DNA of 64,000 nt from JBAXQQ01 sp037131695 (GCA_964638715.1 CAZWZF010000011.1:47539-111538); one strand, 5' to 3'. Shown: positions 34,069-43,113, counted from the first letter of the stretch. A program made the numbers and translations. Notes: generated by a model from the sequence alone, not told the origin.

Positions 34069-34887
34069 AGTAACAACATCGCCATGAACCCCGGCACCCA
34101 ATAAAAATACTGCCACCGCAACTGCTTCCTGTACTCCCAAACCATTAATTGATGTGGGCAGCAAAGAAGAAAAATACACCAGCGTCCATAATTTGCCAAT
34201 AGTCCATAAATCAATTTGAACGGATGATGGCAGGAATAGCTTTAATATCATGAAAGTACAAAACATGTGAACCGCTGTAAATACCAGTGCGCCGAGAAGA
34301 GCCAAAGGATTTTTGATACCCATCAGCAGCGATGAAAACAGTTTCTTTAAAATGCGAAAGATTTTCGCTTTCAACCCGGTTGCTTTTTCTTCCGTCATTC
34401 CAATAGCCGGCATTACCATTAAACTGGCTGCATGTCCGCTTTTTAATTTCATCAACAACGGCCAACTGAATGGAATCATACAAAACCAGGTGACTGTCCC
34501 CAACACCCTGTCCATAACCAGTGACGCGGTAACTTTCGCCGCATCGTAACCTTCGTAAGTTGCCCCGCCCAATCTCAAAACATCGCCACCCACAGTACTG
34601 GGCAAAAAATTATTGGCAAAAAGTCCAGCGAAGGTGAGACGCAATGAGTCAATTAACGGCATTTCCACGCCGGCAGCGCGTACCATGACGAACCAGCGAA
34701 TTGCGATGGCTATGCGTGAAATAAATACCAGAATGAGTGCATAGATAATATTTTCTGTCGGAATATCGCGCATCCGTGCCCAGATATCAGTTATTTTCCC
34801 CTGTTTGCTTAACATATAATAAAGCAGGCCCAGCGCTAAAATAGTACCGGCCCACTTAAAAAACATCATATAATTAATTTTTTTCAT
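33916..34887 (-). CDS. LPG-synthase-TM / UPF0104 family flippase-like membrane protein
   Basis: A 323-aa protein with about eight TM helices and family landmarks: SRIAIAIRWFVMVRAAG, LTFAGLFANNFLPSTVGGDVLR (the NNFLPSxVGGD motif), ASLVMDRVLG, and SSLLPTSINGLGVQEAV near the C-terminus. This fold is the TM part of lysylphosphatidylglycerol synthases and related lipid flippases; no synthetase domain is attached. The Ser/Ala/Asp-rich tail overlaps the PAP2 gene antisense. Pairing with a lipid phosphatase fits a role in envelope lipid or glycan metabolism (inference). Confidence 0.88.
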   Translation of the reverse strand: MKKINYMMFFKWAGTILALGLLYYMLSKQGKITDIWARMRDIPTENIIYALILVFISRIAIAIRWFVMVRAAGVEMPLIDSLRLTFAGLFANNFLPSTVGGDVLRLGGATYEGYDAAKVTASLVMDRVLGTVTWFCMIPFSWPLLMKLKSGHAASLMVMPAIGMTEEKATGLKAKIFRILKKLFSSLLMGIKNPLALLGALVFTAVHMFCTFMILKLFLPSSVQIDLWTIGKLWTLVYFSSLLPTSINGLGVQEAVAVAVFLLGAGVHGDVVTSMALLYRFFIMFASLPGAFFITSISRNMRTQKAAGDVPAQSADSSADSNV

Positions 34888-35026
34888 CTACAAACCATAT
34901 CTTTCATTTATTCAAATAACTAACTTCTTTATCAGACACAAATATCCTGCATTAGTTTATTTTTGAGGGGAAGGGGATAAGAATGGTGCATATTTACATC
35001 TTTTTAATTCAGAAATATCTGGTAAA

Positions 35027-35197
35027 GGTAGGGGAGCTGTCCTCAGCTCCCGCGACCGCGTCTTTCTTATAATAAAGAATAAGTTGTAACGACAAAAAAG
35101 GTTGAAAAATACAACACCAATTGAGAAATCTGTCGTTATTTCGCTTTTTTATATCATTATTCCGGTTCATCGCGGGAATTGGGGACAATTCCCCTAC
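35027..35197. mobile_element. MITE-like element with covarying terminal hairpins, copy B
   Basis: The left arm is GGGAGCTG-TCCT-CAGCTCCC (35032-35051) and the right arm GGGAATTG-GGGA-CAATTCCC (35173-35192); the ends GGTAGGGG and CCCCTACC are inverted. The ~110-bp interior matches copy A: CGCGAC-GCGTCTTT, GTTGT-ACGACAAA, ACAACACCA, TCTGTCG, CGGTTC. The surrounding 34888-35462 gap holds no gene, only this element, shared modules (35228-35290) and TTTTCAGT-like debris. Confidence 0.7.
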
Positions 35198-35462
35198 CAC
35201 TGTCATCCAACATTTTCATTAAAATAAATGTGTATAAGGGTGAGGCTTGCGCCTGGGGTTACTCATTAAAATGCCTTTACAAGGCATATCTGAAAACTGA
35301 AGGCTGAAAACTTAACACTTGTCCAATTTATTTGGGTTAGGCTTTAAACCTGAATTAGACAAGACATAATTGTATACAATTTGCAATACCTTTCGCGCCA
35401 TCTTGCCATTATATGACTATGGAAGTACAATATGTATGGAAATCGTTTGGGAGGATGAATGT

Positions 35463-36089
35463 ATGAAATATATCTTTTTAGCGGCAGCATTGTTGTTCCC
35501 GTTGTTAGCCTTTTCTGCACCTACCGGTACAGCATTAATTCCAAATGCTGAGGTATTGCAATTTGGCGAAACCAGTGCTTCCTATGAGTTTGACGGAAGC
35601 GGCAGATTAGATTCATCTGTTACCGGCAGTACCTATGGACTGCAGACTGGATTGATGGGTGGTATTGAAACCGGTATTGATTACGGCTCTGATAATAAAC
35701 CTGTATATAATGCAAAATATCAATATAATAATGGCGACAGTGGAACACTGCCGTCAATTGCTATCGGCCTGCAAAATCTCGGTTCCAAACGAAAAGTTCA
35801 ATATTATGCAGTGGCAACAGCATCTACGCCATATAAATTAATGAGTGCGTCATTTGGATTATTGCGGAAATCAAGCAACGAATATATCACCATGGCAAGT
35901 GTTGAAGGCAAATATGACATGTTAAAATTGTCCGCCGACTACGTTAATGGCGGCGGTATGAATCGACATTCTTACAGTGCTGGCATTGAAACCAAAAATA
36001 TTACCTTTACTTACACCAGATACCATATACAAGGCAGCACTCTGACACATTCATTTATGATAGGGTATAAATACAGCAGCGTACTATAA
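35463..36089 (+). CDS. Secreted probable outer-membrane beta-barrel protein
   Basis: A 208-aa protein. Start at 35463 with GGGAGGATGA as SD and a signal peptide (MKYIFLAAALLFPLLAFSA). The mature part has alternating beta-strand texture with many Gly/Tyr/Ser: PTGTALIPNAEVLQFGETSASYEF opens it, and it ends in aromatic/hydrophobic residues (SFMIGYKYSSVL). This resembles small outer-membrane barrels with a PT-G-IPTAEVL opening. No enzymatic motif. Followed 24 nt later by the next gene, possibly co-transcribed. Confidence 0.7.
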   Translation: MKYIFLAAALLFPLLAFSAPTGTALIPNAEVLQFGETSASYEFDGSGRLDSSVTGSTYGLQTGLMGGIETGIDYGSDNKPVYNAKYQYNNGDSGTLPSIAIGLQNLGSKRKVQYYAVATASTPYKLMSASFGLLRKSSNEYITMASVEGKYDMLKLSADYVNGGGMNRHSYSAGIETKNITFTYTRYHIQGSTLTHSFMIGYKYSSVL

Positions 36090-36113
36090 AATTCACCTCG
36101 AAAGAGATAACTT

Positions 36114-37805
36114 TTGTTAAACCAAAACGATATTCATTTAACCAGGAAATGCTCCGCGCACGAAAGCACATTGAACGGAGCGCGGGCATTTGTATTAGAT
36201 AACGGCATATTCCGCATTTCTATATTGCCGGAATATGGCGGTCGCATCTGCAGTTTATATTATCGTCAATTAGGACGCGAGATTTTGGCGACTGATTTCC
36301 TGCATCACCCGCCCCCCGCCCGCGGATTTAATGTTCGCGGCGGCTGGTGCGCGGCTTTCCCGTCATTACTGGCAGACGGCGAATTACTGACCAACAATGA
36401 ATGGGAAGCGGAAATCACCTTGAATACCCCGGAAGCAGTCGCCGTGAAGATGACTTGTACCATAACTTCAATTTCTCATTCCCTGGGCGGTATGGTTCGG
36501 CATATCCCCGCGACGATAACCGTCGACCGGGTTGTTTCTCTGACCGCAGGCATGGAAGAAATTATAGTTGAGGACATTATCACTAATAGCGGTGCCTGGC
36601 CGATGCCGGTAACCTGGGCGGCAGCGATATCCCTGCGCGCTGCTGACGGTGACAAATTAATCATTCCATCACAAATGCTGACGCTGATGACTGGCGATGG
36701 TCCGACTACTGGCGAGATTAATTTCACCGATATTAAAACCACCCCTTATCAATCAATGGCAGTGGGACTGCGCGACGGTTGGGCAGCTTTTCGTCCCGCC
36801 GACATGCCGGTTGATATTAAAATCGAGTTTCCGGTGGATTTACTGCCGAATATGGTGGTAATGGCGCATCGCGATAAAGTTGGCAGCGATAATTACCTGC
36901 GTATACAGCCATTGGCGACAAAAGGGCCATTGGCAGAAGACGGGCAAGGCAATGCCCTGGTATTGCCGCCAAATATTCCGATAAAATTGCCGATAAAATT
37001 GACTATTGGCAATGCCGTGGTGAATACCGGCAGGTTTGGGACCGATGCGCTGAAGATTGCAACTATTATTAATGATACCAAAGTACCCGCAGGCCGTGCC
37101 GGAATATGGCGGGTTGGCGGACAGGCTGTGGTTATCAAGACCCATAAATATCTCATTTTCGTCATGCCTGAGTTCAATGAAGACACCTTGCTGACCCCGG
37201 AAGACCTGACCCAGGTTGACCTGATACTGATTGGCGAAGAAATAAATAGCGCACAACTGGCGAAAATAGCTCATCGTACCAGCGCCCGTATAATAGGCTC
37301 CGCATCGGTACGGCAAACGCTGTTGTCATCCGGCATCGCAGGCGACAGGTCGGTGGCATTATCACCCGGCGCCCGGTTTGACCTGCCTGGTCTGGGGATA
37401 GTAGCAACACCGGCGTACCAGGATGAAACCGGCGAAAAATTGGGTTTTTTAATTCAAAGCGATTACCTGGCGCTGTATCACACTGGCAATGCCGAATTCA
37501 TCGGCGAGTTCAGTGCCATCTGCGAATCATTCCACCCGCAATGCGTCCTGATGCCGCTGGATGGCAGAATGTCCCACGCTGAATCATTGCAGGCGGTGAA
37601 ATTGCTGCAGCCGCGCATGACAGTACCCCTTGGCACCCTCAACAGCGAGATGGATTTCTCTCAAAAGGGAGAATCCCAAATCCCTCCCATCGCCACGACA
37701 CTATCAATAATAGGCAACGGTTTCATATTTGACGGCTATCGGGCAAAAGAGATAACCAATACGTTGGAAGAAGACGACGGCACCGGAACAGGTTCGCTGT
37801 TTTAA
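36114..37805 (+). CDS. Two-domain protein: aldose-epimerase-like N-terminus and degenerate metallo-hydrolase-like C-terminus
   Basis: A 563-aa protein, TTG start with AAGAGAT just upstream. Residues ~20-310 resemble the galactose mutarotase-like/DUF4380-type beta-sandwich (DNGIFRISILPEYGGRICSLYY; RGGWCAAFPSLL). Residues ~325-540 resemble a UlaG-like metallo-beta-lactamase fold (GGQAVVIKTHKYLIFVMPE, then PEDLTQVDLILIGEE where active members have THxHxDH; LIQSDYLALYHTGN; VLMPLDGRMSHAES), but the metal ligands are lost. A carbohydrate-related role is inferred from the N-terminus only. No signal peptide. Confidence 0.65.
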   Translation: MLNQNDIHLTRKCSAHESTLNGARAFVLDNGIFRISILPEYGGRICSLYYRQLGREILATDFLHHPPPARGFNVRGGWCAAFPSLLADGELLTNNEWEAEITLNTPEAVAVKMTCTITSISHSLGGMVRHIPATITVDRVVSLTAGMEEIIVEDIITNSGAWPMPVTWAAAISLRAADGDKLIIPSQMLTLMTGDGPTTGEINFTDIKTTPYQSMAVGLRDGWAAFRPADMPVDIKIEFPVDLLPNMVVMAHRDKVGSDNYLRIQPLATKGPLAEDGQGNALVLPPNIPIKLPIKLTIGNAVVNTGRFGTDALKIATIINDTKVPAGRAGIWRVGGQAVVIKTHKYLIFVMPEFNEDTLLTPEDLTQVDLILIGEEINSAQLAKIAHRTSARIIGSASVRQTLLSSGIAGDRSVALSPGARFDLPGLGIVATPAYQDETGEKLGFLIQSDYLALYHTGNAEFIGEFSAICESFHPQCVLMPLDGRMSHAESLQAVKLLQPRMTVPLGTLNSEMDFSQKGESQIPPIATTLSIIGNGFIFDGYRAKEITNTLEEDDGTGTGSLF

Positions 37806-37820
37806 CAAATGTTTTAGCAA

Positions 37821-37846
37821 ACGTGGCGTCACCGTCCCGGTGACGC
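37821..37846. repeat. Palindromic intergenic repeat R1, inverted copy
   Basis: ACGTGGCGTCACCG..CGGTGACGC; reverse complement of the copies at 6285-6316 and 60542-60569. Confidence 0.75.
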
Positions 37847-37907
37847 TTTCCACCCATATTTGAAAATTTGGAATATTAATGATACTATGTATACGGAAAG
37901 AGACAGG

Positions 37908-38600
37908 ATGCAGCAAATACATTGCCGATATCGGCGAGACATCAGTACGGCACAGACGACGTTGTCAGAAATAAAGCAGATTTTATTGGATGCAGCGAAT
38001 AAGGCCGGGATAGAAATCGACAGTAGCAGGCGCGGTTTGCTATTAGGTTCGCCACTGGCTGTTGGTGCTACCAGTGATGATGAACGCTGTATCTTCTCAC
38101 TAACCACACCGGAGGATCCCGGTGAAATCCGTCGCAAGCTGAGTTTGGAATTACCGCAAGGTTTACAGATCATTAATTGCTGGCAGGTAAACCCAGGAAC
38201 AGCCGACACGGATTTAGCGGTTTTTGACGAGTCGGTCTACACTATTATGTTGCAAAACCCGCCATCCGGTGGGGAAATAATAAGTTCGATTCGCAATTTT
38301 ATAGCGCAAAAAAGTATCATGTTCACCCGAAAGCGCGAAAATAAGACGCAACAATTAGATGCGCGGCGATTGGTGAAGTATGTAAGATTAATGTCAGCAG
38401 ATAAGAATTGTGCTGAGTTGGAAATGGTTTTTCGCATCAGTAATGACGGCGTGATACGACCAGATGAAGCTCTGACAGTGATGAATTTACCTGCTGATAA
38501 TATAACGGTTCACCGCATAGCAATGCGGGCGTCACATTGGCGCAGACCTACCCCTTCATCTGCATTGGGGTGGTGGCGGCGCAGAATGACGCGTGGTTAA
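37908..38600 (+). CDS. DUF2344 (TIGR03936-type) radical-SAM-linked protein, possible 3' frameshift
   Basis: A 230-aa protein aligned by eye with DUF2344: QIHCRYRRDISTAQTTLSEIKQILLDAANKAGIEID, then GSPLAVGATSDDERC and PGEIRRKLSLELPQGLQIINCW. The family usually sits beside or is fused to a TIGR03960 radical SAM protein and RNase E/G; rng follows here but the radical SAM partner is absent. Start 37908 is taken for an AGAGACAGG box; ATG 37887 is possible. After HRIAMRA the frame turns Arg/Trp-rich, whereas the -1 frame reads TLAQTYPFICIGVVAAQNDA and ends 3 nt before rng, suggesting a frameshift near 38520. Confidence 0.78.
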   Translation: MQQIHCRYRRDISTAQTTLSEIKQILLDAANKAGIEIDSSRRGLLLGSPLAVGATSDDERCIFSLTTPEDPGEIRRKLSLELPQGLQIINCWQVNPGTADTDLAVFDESVYTIMLQNPPSGGEIISSIRNFIAQKSIMFTRKRENKTQQLDARRLVKYVRLMSADKNCAELEMVFRISNDGVIRPDEALTVMNLPADNITVHRIAMRASHWRRPTPSSALGWWRRRMTRG

Positions 38601-38662
38601 AAATTTACCCGGAAGCCCCCGCAATTGATGCGGTGCGGGCAGCCGGAAAAGCAGGTTAATTA

Positions 38663-41600
38663 ATGTTAAAAGAGATTATTGTAAATGCCGGCGAGATGGA
38701 ATCGCGAGTGGCGATTCTTGAAGATGGCCGGTTGATGGAACTGCATATTGAGCGGGACCAGAAAATTGTAGGAAATATCTACAAAGGCCGCGTTACCAAG
38801 GTGCTTAAAGGTATGGATGCCGCCTTCGTCGATATCGGTATTGAAAAAAATGCCTTCCTCGCCGTGTCTGACATCGTTTCTGAAGATGATGATGAAGGCG
38901 GCGGACGATTCAAACGCTTCGGCATGCCCTCTATTACCACCCTTTTGAAAGCTAATCAGGAAATTTTGGTGCAGGTTATGCGCGCCCCCATGGGGACAAA
39001 AGGCGCCCGGGTAACCACCCGGTTGTCGCTGCCCGGCCGCTATATGGTGCTGATGCTTAACGGCGGCGGTCATAGCGGAGTATCGCGCAAGATTGAAGAC
39101 CCGCATGAACGCCAGCGCCTGCGCGCTATCGCCGCCAATCTAAAACCCGGCAACTACAGCTTAATCGTGCGTACCGAGGCTGAAGGACGAACCGAAGAAG
39201 AACTGAAAGCCGATATGGATTTTCTGGTGGAAATGGCAGACCGCATTACAGCGAAAGCAGCGGTAACTAAAAATCCCAACCTCATTCACGGCGACCTTAC
39301 CCTCATTTCGCGCCTTATTCGCGACTCTTTCACCCGAGACATCAACCGTCTGGTCATCGACTCGGAATCCGCTTTTGAAAATACGCTGGAATTAGTGGGG
39401 ATGATTGCGCCGGGGATGAAGGAACGGGTATTTTTATACGATGAAAAAATGCCGATTTTCCACGCTTATAATATCGAACCAGAAGTTGAAAAAATGCTGC
39501 GCCGCAAGGTTTGGCTGCCATCAGGCGGTCACCTGGTAATTGACCAGGCGGAAGCGTTGACTGCGATTGACGTTAATACCGGCAAGTTCATCGGCTCAGT
39601 TGAATTGGCCGAGACAGTGCTGACCACCAACCTGCAGGCTGCCCACGAAGTTGCACGCCAGTTGCGTCTGCGCGATTTAGGCGGCATCATCGTTGTCGAC
39701 TTCATCGATATGGATAACCCGCGCCATCGCCAGCAGGTAATCACCGCTTTCAGCGACGCGTTAAAGAAAGACCGCGCAAAGATAAAATTCCATAATATAT
39801 CATCCCTTGGCCTGGTAGAAATGACGCGCAAGCGCACCGGCGAATCAATGCACAGTCTGCTGACTGAACCATGCCCCTGCTGCAGCGGTATTGGCCGGGT
39901 GCAAAACGCCCTTACCATGGCACTGCGTGTTGACCGCGATATCGCCGCCCTGCACGCTACCCACCCGGATGCTGAGGCTTACCTGGTGCGGGCACATTCA
40001 CGGGTAATCGCGGATATGCTGGGGTACGAAGGCGAAGCGCATCGCGACCTGGAAGCATATATAGGCAAGTCAATTTATCTTCGATTTGACGACGATTTTC
40101 ACCCCAACGCCTACGAAATCAACCGCGTCACCATGGAACAGGCGCTGTTGGCGGTACCGGCATTGGAAGATGGCGACGTTGTGGAAATTCAGGTAATTAA
40201 CCCTATCCCCGATGTATCAATGGACCAAATTGGCATTGCAAATGGAATATTCGTCATTGTACCGGATTTGGACGCGCCGGTTGGCTCACGGGTAAAGGTG
40301 AAGATTACCGATGTCGGCACTTCGATAGCATTGGCAGAACCGCTGGCTAAAGAACAGAAAGTATTTGGCAGAGCACCGATTCTCAACGTTGAACCGTCAA
40401 CATTTTATTCATTGTCAAAACTGCCGCCATATCTCCGCGAAGAACAGGCATCAACCCCGCCGCGGGAATGGCCGGTATTGTCTCCCACCGCCGTGGAAGT
40501 GCCGGAAGATATCACCGCAGATACCCCACCGACCCCTATAGCGACTTATCGGACACCGAGAAACGCTTCTCCGCAAGCGGCTTCGCAGCCGTTTGTGCCG
40601 GCAGCGGCTCCCGTACCGGTAGAGCCTGTCGTCGTTGAAAAAGACGCTGACAAGAAAAAGAAACGCAAGCGCAAACGCAAAGGAAAAGGCGGTCAGGATG
40701 AAGCGATTATTGCCGATGATGCAATTGTAACTGAGATAATTGAAAGTGTTGTCATTGACGAAGAAGATATTCCAATGGAAATGGGCGATGATGACAACGA
40801 CATTCCGATGCAGGATGAACCGGTCAGCAAGTCGCGCAACAAACGCCGTCGCAAAAAACGCAAAGCAAGCGCGATAACAACGGAAACCTTGCCCACCGCG
40901 TATTCCAATACCGATGAGCAGTTGCCGGAAGATACTGATTTCGTCATCTACAATTCAACTGATGACATCATCAACCTGTTGATTCATTCTGAGTTAAATG
41001 TGGTTGGCGCGTCATTGCCGGAAGCGGTAAAAACCTTTGCGGAATTAACCACAGAAGTTGTTGCGCCAACAGTCGTTGAATCAGTTGCAGTGCCAGTTGC
41101 TGTACCAATATCTGAACTGACCGCATCACTCATCCCTGACGCGGAAGAAGAACCGTTATCACTGCGCCGGCGACCAAAAGTGCGCAAACGCAATCCCAAT
41201 GTGGGCGGCAGCAATGAACCGCAGCATAAAGCGGAAACCGCTGACGAATTGCAGGAAATCGGCATGCCGGAATTAACCGTTGATGAAGCAATGGATATAT
41301 TCCGCGCCGCCGAAACCGCCGAAATTGCCGAAAATAGTAAATCGGTAGAAATGCCGAAAATCGAACCAGAAACAGTTGTTGCAGCAGAACCGGCACCAGT
41401 TGTCGAACCGAAAGCTGCAGCAAAACCGAAAAAGAAAACACCGGCGAAAAAACCTGCGGCAAAACCAAAACCTGCACCAAAGGTGGAAGAACTGCCTATA
41501 ACGGTGGAAGAAAAACCGGAAGTGATTGAACTGCCGCTAATAGCAGCAGCACCCATGGTAGTAGAACCATTCCCGGCAGCAGCTGCCCCGAAGGTTGAAG

Positions 41601-41791
41601 AAACCCCTGCACCTAAACCAAAAACACCCGCAAAACCACGCCCAAGCCGCGCCAAGCCAAAACCGGCTCCGGCAGAAGCAGTCGTAAAAAAAACACCAGT
41701 CGCAGCGCCGGTTGTAGAAGAAGTTATGCCGGAAGCAATACCAGCAAAGCCCAAGTATGTGCGACCGAGCAGGGCTAAGAAAAAAGAATAA
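38663..41791 (+). CDS. rng: Ribonuclease E/G with long C-terminal tail
   Basis: A 1042-aa protein. The catalytic half (1-~510) matches RNase E/G residue for residue in position: S1 domain (~35-120), catalytic Asp303 (AIDVNTGK) and Asp346 (VVDFIDMD), and the zinc link Cys404/Cys407 (CPCCSG), the same numbers as in E. coli RNase E. It cleaves single-stranded, 5'-monophosphate RNA in mRNA decay and rRNA processing. The C-terminal ~520 residues are low-complexity: a Lys/Arg patch (KKKKRKRKRKGKGG), acidic blocks, a second basic patch (NKRRRKKRKA) and PAKPKP repeats, likely an unstructured RNA/partner-binding scaffold. DUF2344 upstream is a frequent neighbour. Confidence 0.95.
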   Translation: MLKEIIVNAGEMESRVAILEDGRLMELHIERDQKIVGNIYKGRVTKVLKGMDAAFVDIGIEKNAFLAVSDIVSEDDDEGGGRFKRFGMPSITTLLKANQEILVQVMRAPMGTKGARVTTRLSLPGRYMVLMLNGGGHSGVSRKIEDPHERQRLRAIAANLKPGNYSLIVRTEAEGRTEEELKADMDFLVEMADRITAKAAVTKNPNLIHGDLTLISRLIRDSFTRDINRLVIDSESAFENTLELVGMIAPGMKERVFLYDEKMPIFHAYNIEPEVEKMLRRKVWLPSGGHLVIDQAEALTAIDVNTGKFIGSVELAETVLTTNLQAAHEVARQLRLRDLGGIIVVDFIDMDNPRHRQQVITAFSDALKKDRAKIKFHNISSLGLVEMTRKRTGESMHSLLTEPCPCCSGIGRVQNALTMALRVDRDIAALHATHPDAEAYLVRAHSRVIADMLGYEGEAHRDLEAYIGKSIYLRFDDDFHPNAYEINRVTMEQALLAVPALEDGDVVEIQVINPIPDVSMDQIGIANGIFVIVPDLDAPVGSRVKVKITDVGTSIALAEPLAKEQKVFGRAPILNVEPSTFYSLSKLPPYLREEQASTPPREWPVLSPTAVEVPEDITADTPPTPIATYRTPRNASPQAASQPFVPAAAPVPVEPVVVEKDADKKKKRKRKRKGKGGQDEAIIADDAIVTEIIESVVIDEEDIPMEMGDDDNDIPMQDEPVSKSRNKRRRKKRKASAITTETLPTAYSNTDEQLPEDTDFVIYNSTDDIINLLIHSELNVVGASLPEAVKTFAELTTEVVAPTVVESVAVPVAVPISELTASLIPDAEEEPLSLRRRPKVRKRNPNVGGSNEPQHKAETADELQEIGMPELTVDEAMDIFRAAETAEIAENSKSVEMPKIEPETVVAAEPAPVVEPKAAAKPKKKTPAKKPAAKPKPAPKVEELPITVEEKPEVIELPLIAAAPMVVEPFPAAAAPKVEETPAPKPKTPAKPRPSRAKPKPAPAEAVVKKTPVAAPVVEEVMPEAIPAKPKYVRPSRAKKKE

Positions 41792-41806
41792 TTTGAAATG
41801 GGACAA

Positions 41807-41855
41807 GGTGTTAGGGTTTAGGTTCTTAGGTATTAACTGACTAAACCCTAACACC
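41807..41855. terminator. Long-stem hairpin between rng and serC
   Basis: GGTGTTAGGGTTTAG and CTAAACCCTAACACC form a 15-bp perfect stem with a 19-nt loop, without a clear T-tract. A repeat-derived transcription or processing barrier is likely. Confidence 0.55.
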
Positions 41856-41886
41856 TAATACCTTACCCCCTAATTCCTTCTAAATA

Positions 41887-41951
41887 TTGCAAATATCCAC
41901 CCTATAAAGGTATAATAACAGACCACTTGTAATGATATTTTTTTAAGGGGG
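41887..41951 (+). promoter_or_regulatory. serC promoter and SD
   Basis: TTGCAA (41887-41892), an 18-bp spacer, TATAAT (41911-41916), and a strong AAGGGGG SD ahead of the ATG at 41962. Confidence 0.65.
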
Positions 41952-41961
41952 ATTGATTAAT

Positions 41962-43041
41962 ATGACACGAATTGCGAATTTTAATGCTGGACCGGCGGCA
42001 CTGCCGTTGCCTGTTTTACAGAAAGCCCAGGCAGAATTAATTGAGTTTGGCAGTTATGGCATGTCGATAATGGAAATGAGCCATCGCTCCAAGCAGTTCA
42101 TGGCGATATGCGATGAAACCGTGGCAAATATCAAATCGCTGATGGGAATATCTGACGAATATGAAGTATTATTCCTGCAGGGCGGCGCAAGTTTGCAATT
42201 TGCGATGATTCCGATGAACCTGCTGCTGCCGGGACAAACCGCGGACTATGTGCACACCGGCGCATGGGCTGGCAAGGCTATCAAAGAAGCGAAACTGATC
42301 GGCAACGTTAACACCATCTGGGATAACAAGGCTGAAAAATATACCCGCGCCCCCCGCGCAGGCGAACTGCAGTTCACCCCCGGCGCGGCTTATGTGCATA
42401 TCTGCAGCAACGAAACCATCGGCGGCATCCGCTTCCCGGAATTCCCCACCACCGAAGCGCCGTTAATTGCCGACATGAGCAGCGAAATTATGAGCCGCGA
42501 GATTGACGTGAACCAATTCGGCATGATTTACGGCGGTGCCCAGAAGAATATCGGACCCAGCGGCATGGCACTGTCGATTATCAAGAAAGAACTCATTGAA
42601 CGTTGCCCCGACACCGTATCGGTTTTCCTGCGCTACAAAACTCATTCCGAAGAAAAATCGCTCTACAACACCCCCAACACCTGGGCGATTTATATCATAA
42701 AATTAGTCACCGAATGGATGATTGAAAACGGCGGAATCAAGGCGATGCAGAAAGTGAACGAAGAGAAAGCCGGCATGTTGTACAACATTCTGGATTCCAG
42801 CACCTTCTGGACCCCGGTAGCCCAAAAAGATTGCCGCAGCATCATGAATATCTGCTGGACCCTGCAAAACGAAGAGTTGGAAGAGAAGTTCGTGAAAGAA
42901 GCCAAAGTCGCCGGTATGGAAGGCCTGAAAGGCCATCGCTCGGTAGGCGGTATCCGCGCCAGCATCTATAACGCAGTCCCGCTGGCAGCAGTACAACAAC
43001 TCGCCGACTTCATGAAAGAATTCGAGAAGAAAAACGGATAA
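41962..43041 (+). CDS. serC: Phosphoserine aminotransferase
   Basis: A 359-aa class V aminotransferase converting 3-phosphohydroxypyruvate and glutamate to phosphoserine (serine, and sometimes pyridoxine, synthesis). NFNAGPAALPLPVLQKAQ is the family's N-terminal signature; the PLP lysine is Lys195 in GGAQKNIGPSGM; HRSVGGIRASIYNAV ends the fold. Length is normal. Start 41962 follows AAGGGGG; a TTG three codons earlier is less likely. Stands alone between hairpin elements, with a GA-rich tail right after its stop. Confidence 0.96.
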   Translation: MTRIANFNAGPAALPLPVLQKAQAELIEFGSYGMSIMEMSHRSKQFMAICDETVANIKSLMGISDEYEVLFLQGGASLQFAMIPMNLLLPGQTADYVHTGAWAGKAIKEAKLIGNVNTIWDNKAEKYTRAPRAGELQFTPGAAYVHICSNETIGGIRFPEFPTTEAPLIADMSSEIMSREIDVNQFGMIYGGAQKNIGPSGMALSIIKKELIERCPDTVSVFLRYKTHSEEKSLYNTPNTWAIYIIKLVTEWMIENGGIKAMQKVNEEKAGMLYNILDSSTFWTPVAQKDCRSIMNICWTLQNEELEEKFVKEAKVAGMEGLKGHRSVGGIRASIYNAVPLAAVQQLADFMKEFEKKNG

Positions 43042-43113
43042 TTGAAGAGAGAAGAGTGAGGAGAGAAGAGAGAAATTTGGTATTCTCTTTTAATCATAAT
43101 ATTGAGAAATCAG

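Noticed and set aside
40984..41754. 256-aa antisense frame in the rng tail
   Set aside because: Ser/Gly/Ala-rich shadow of the low-complexity Lys/Pro/Ala tail on the other strand.
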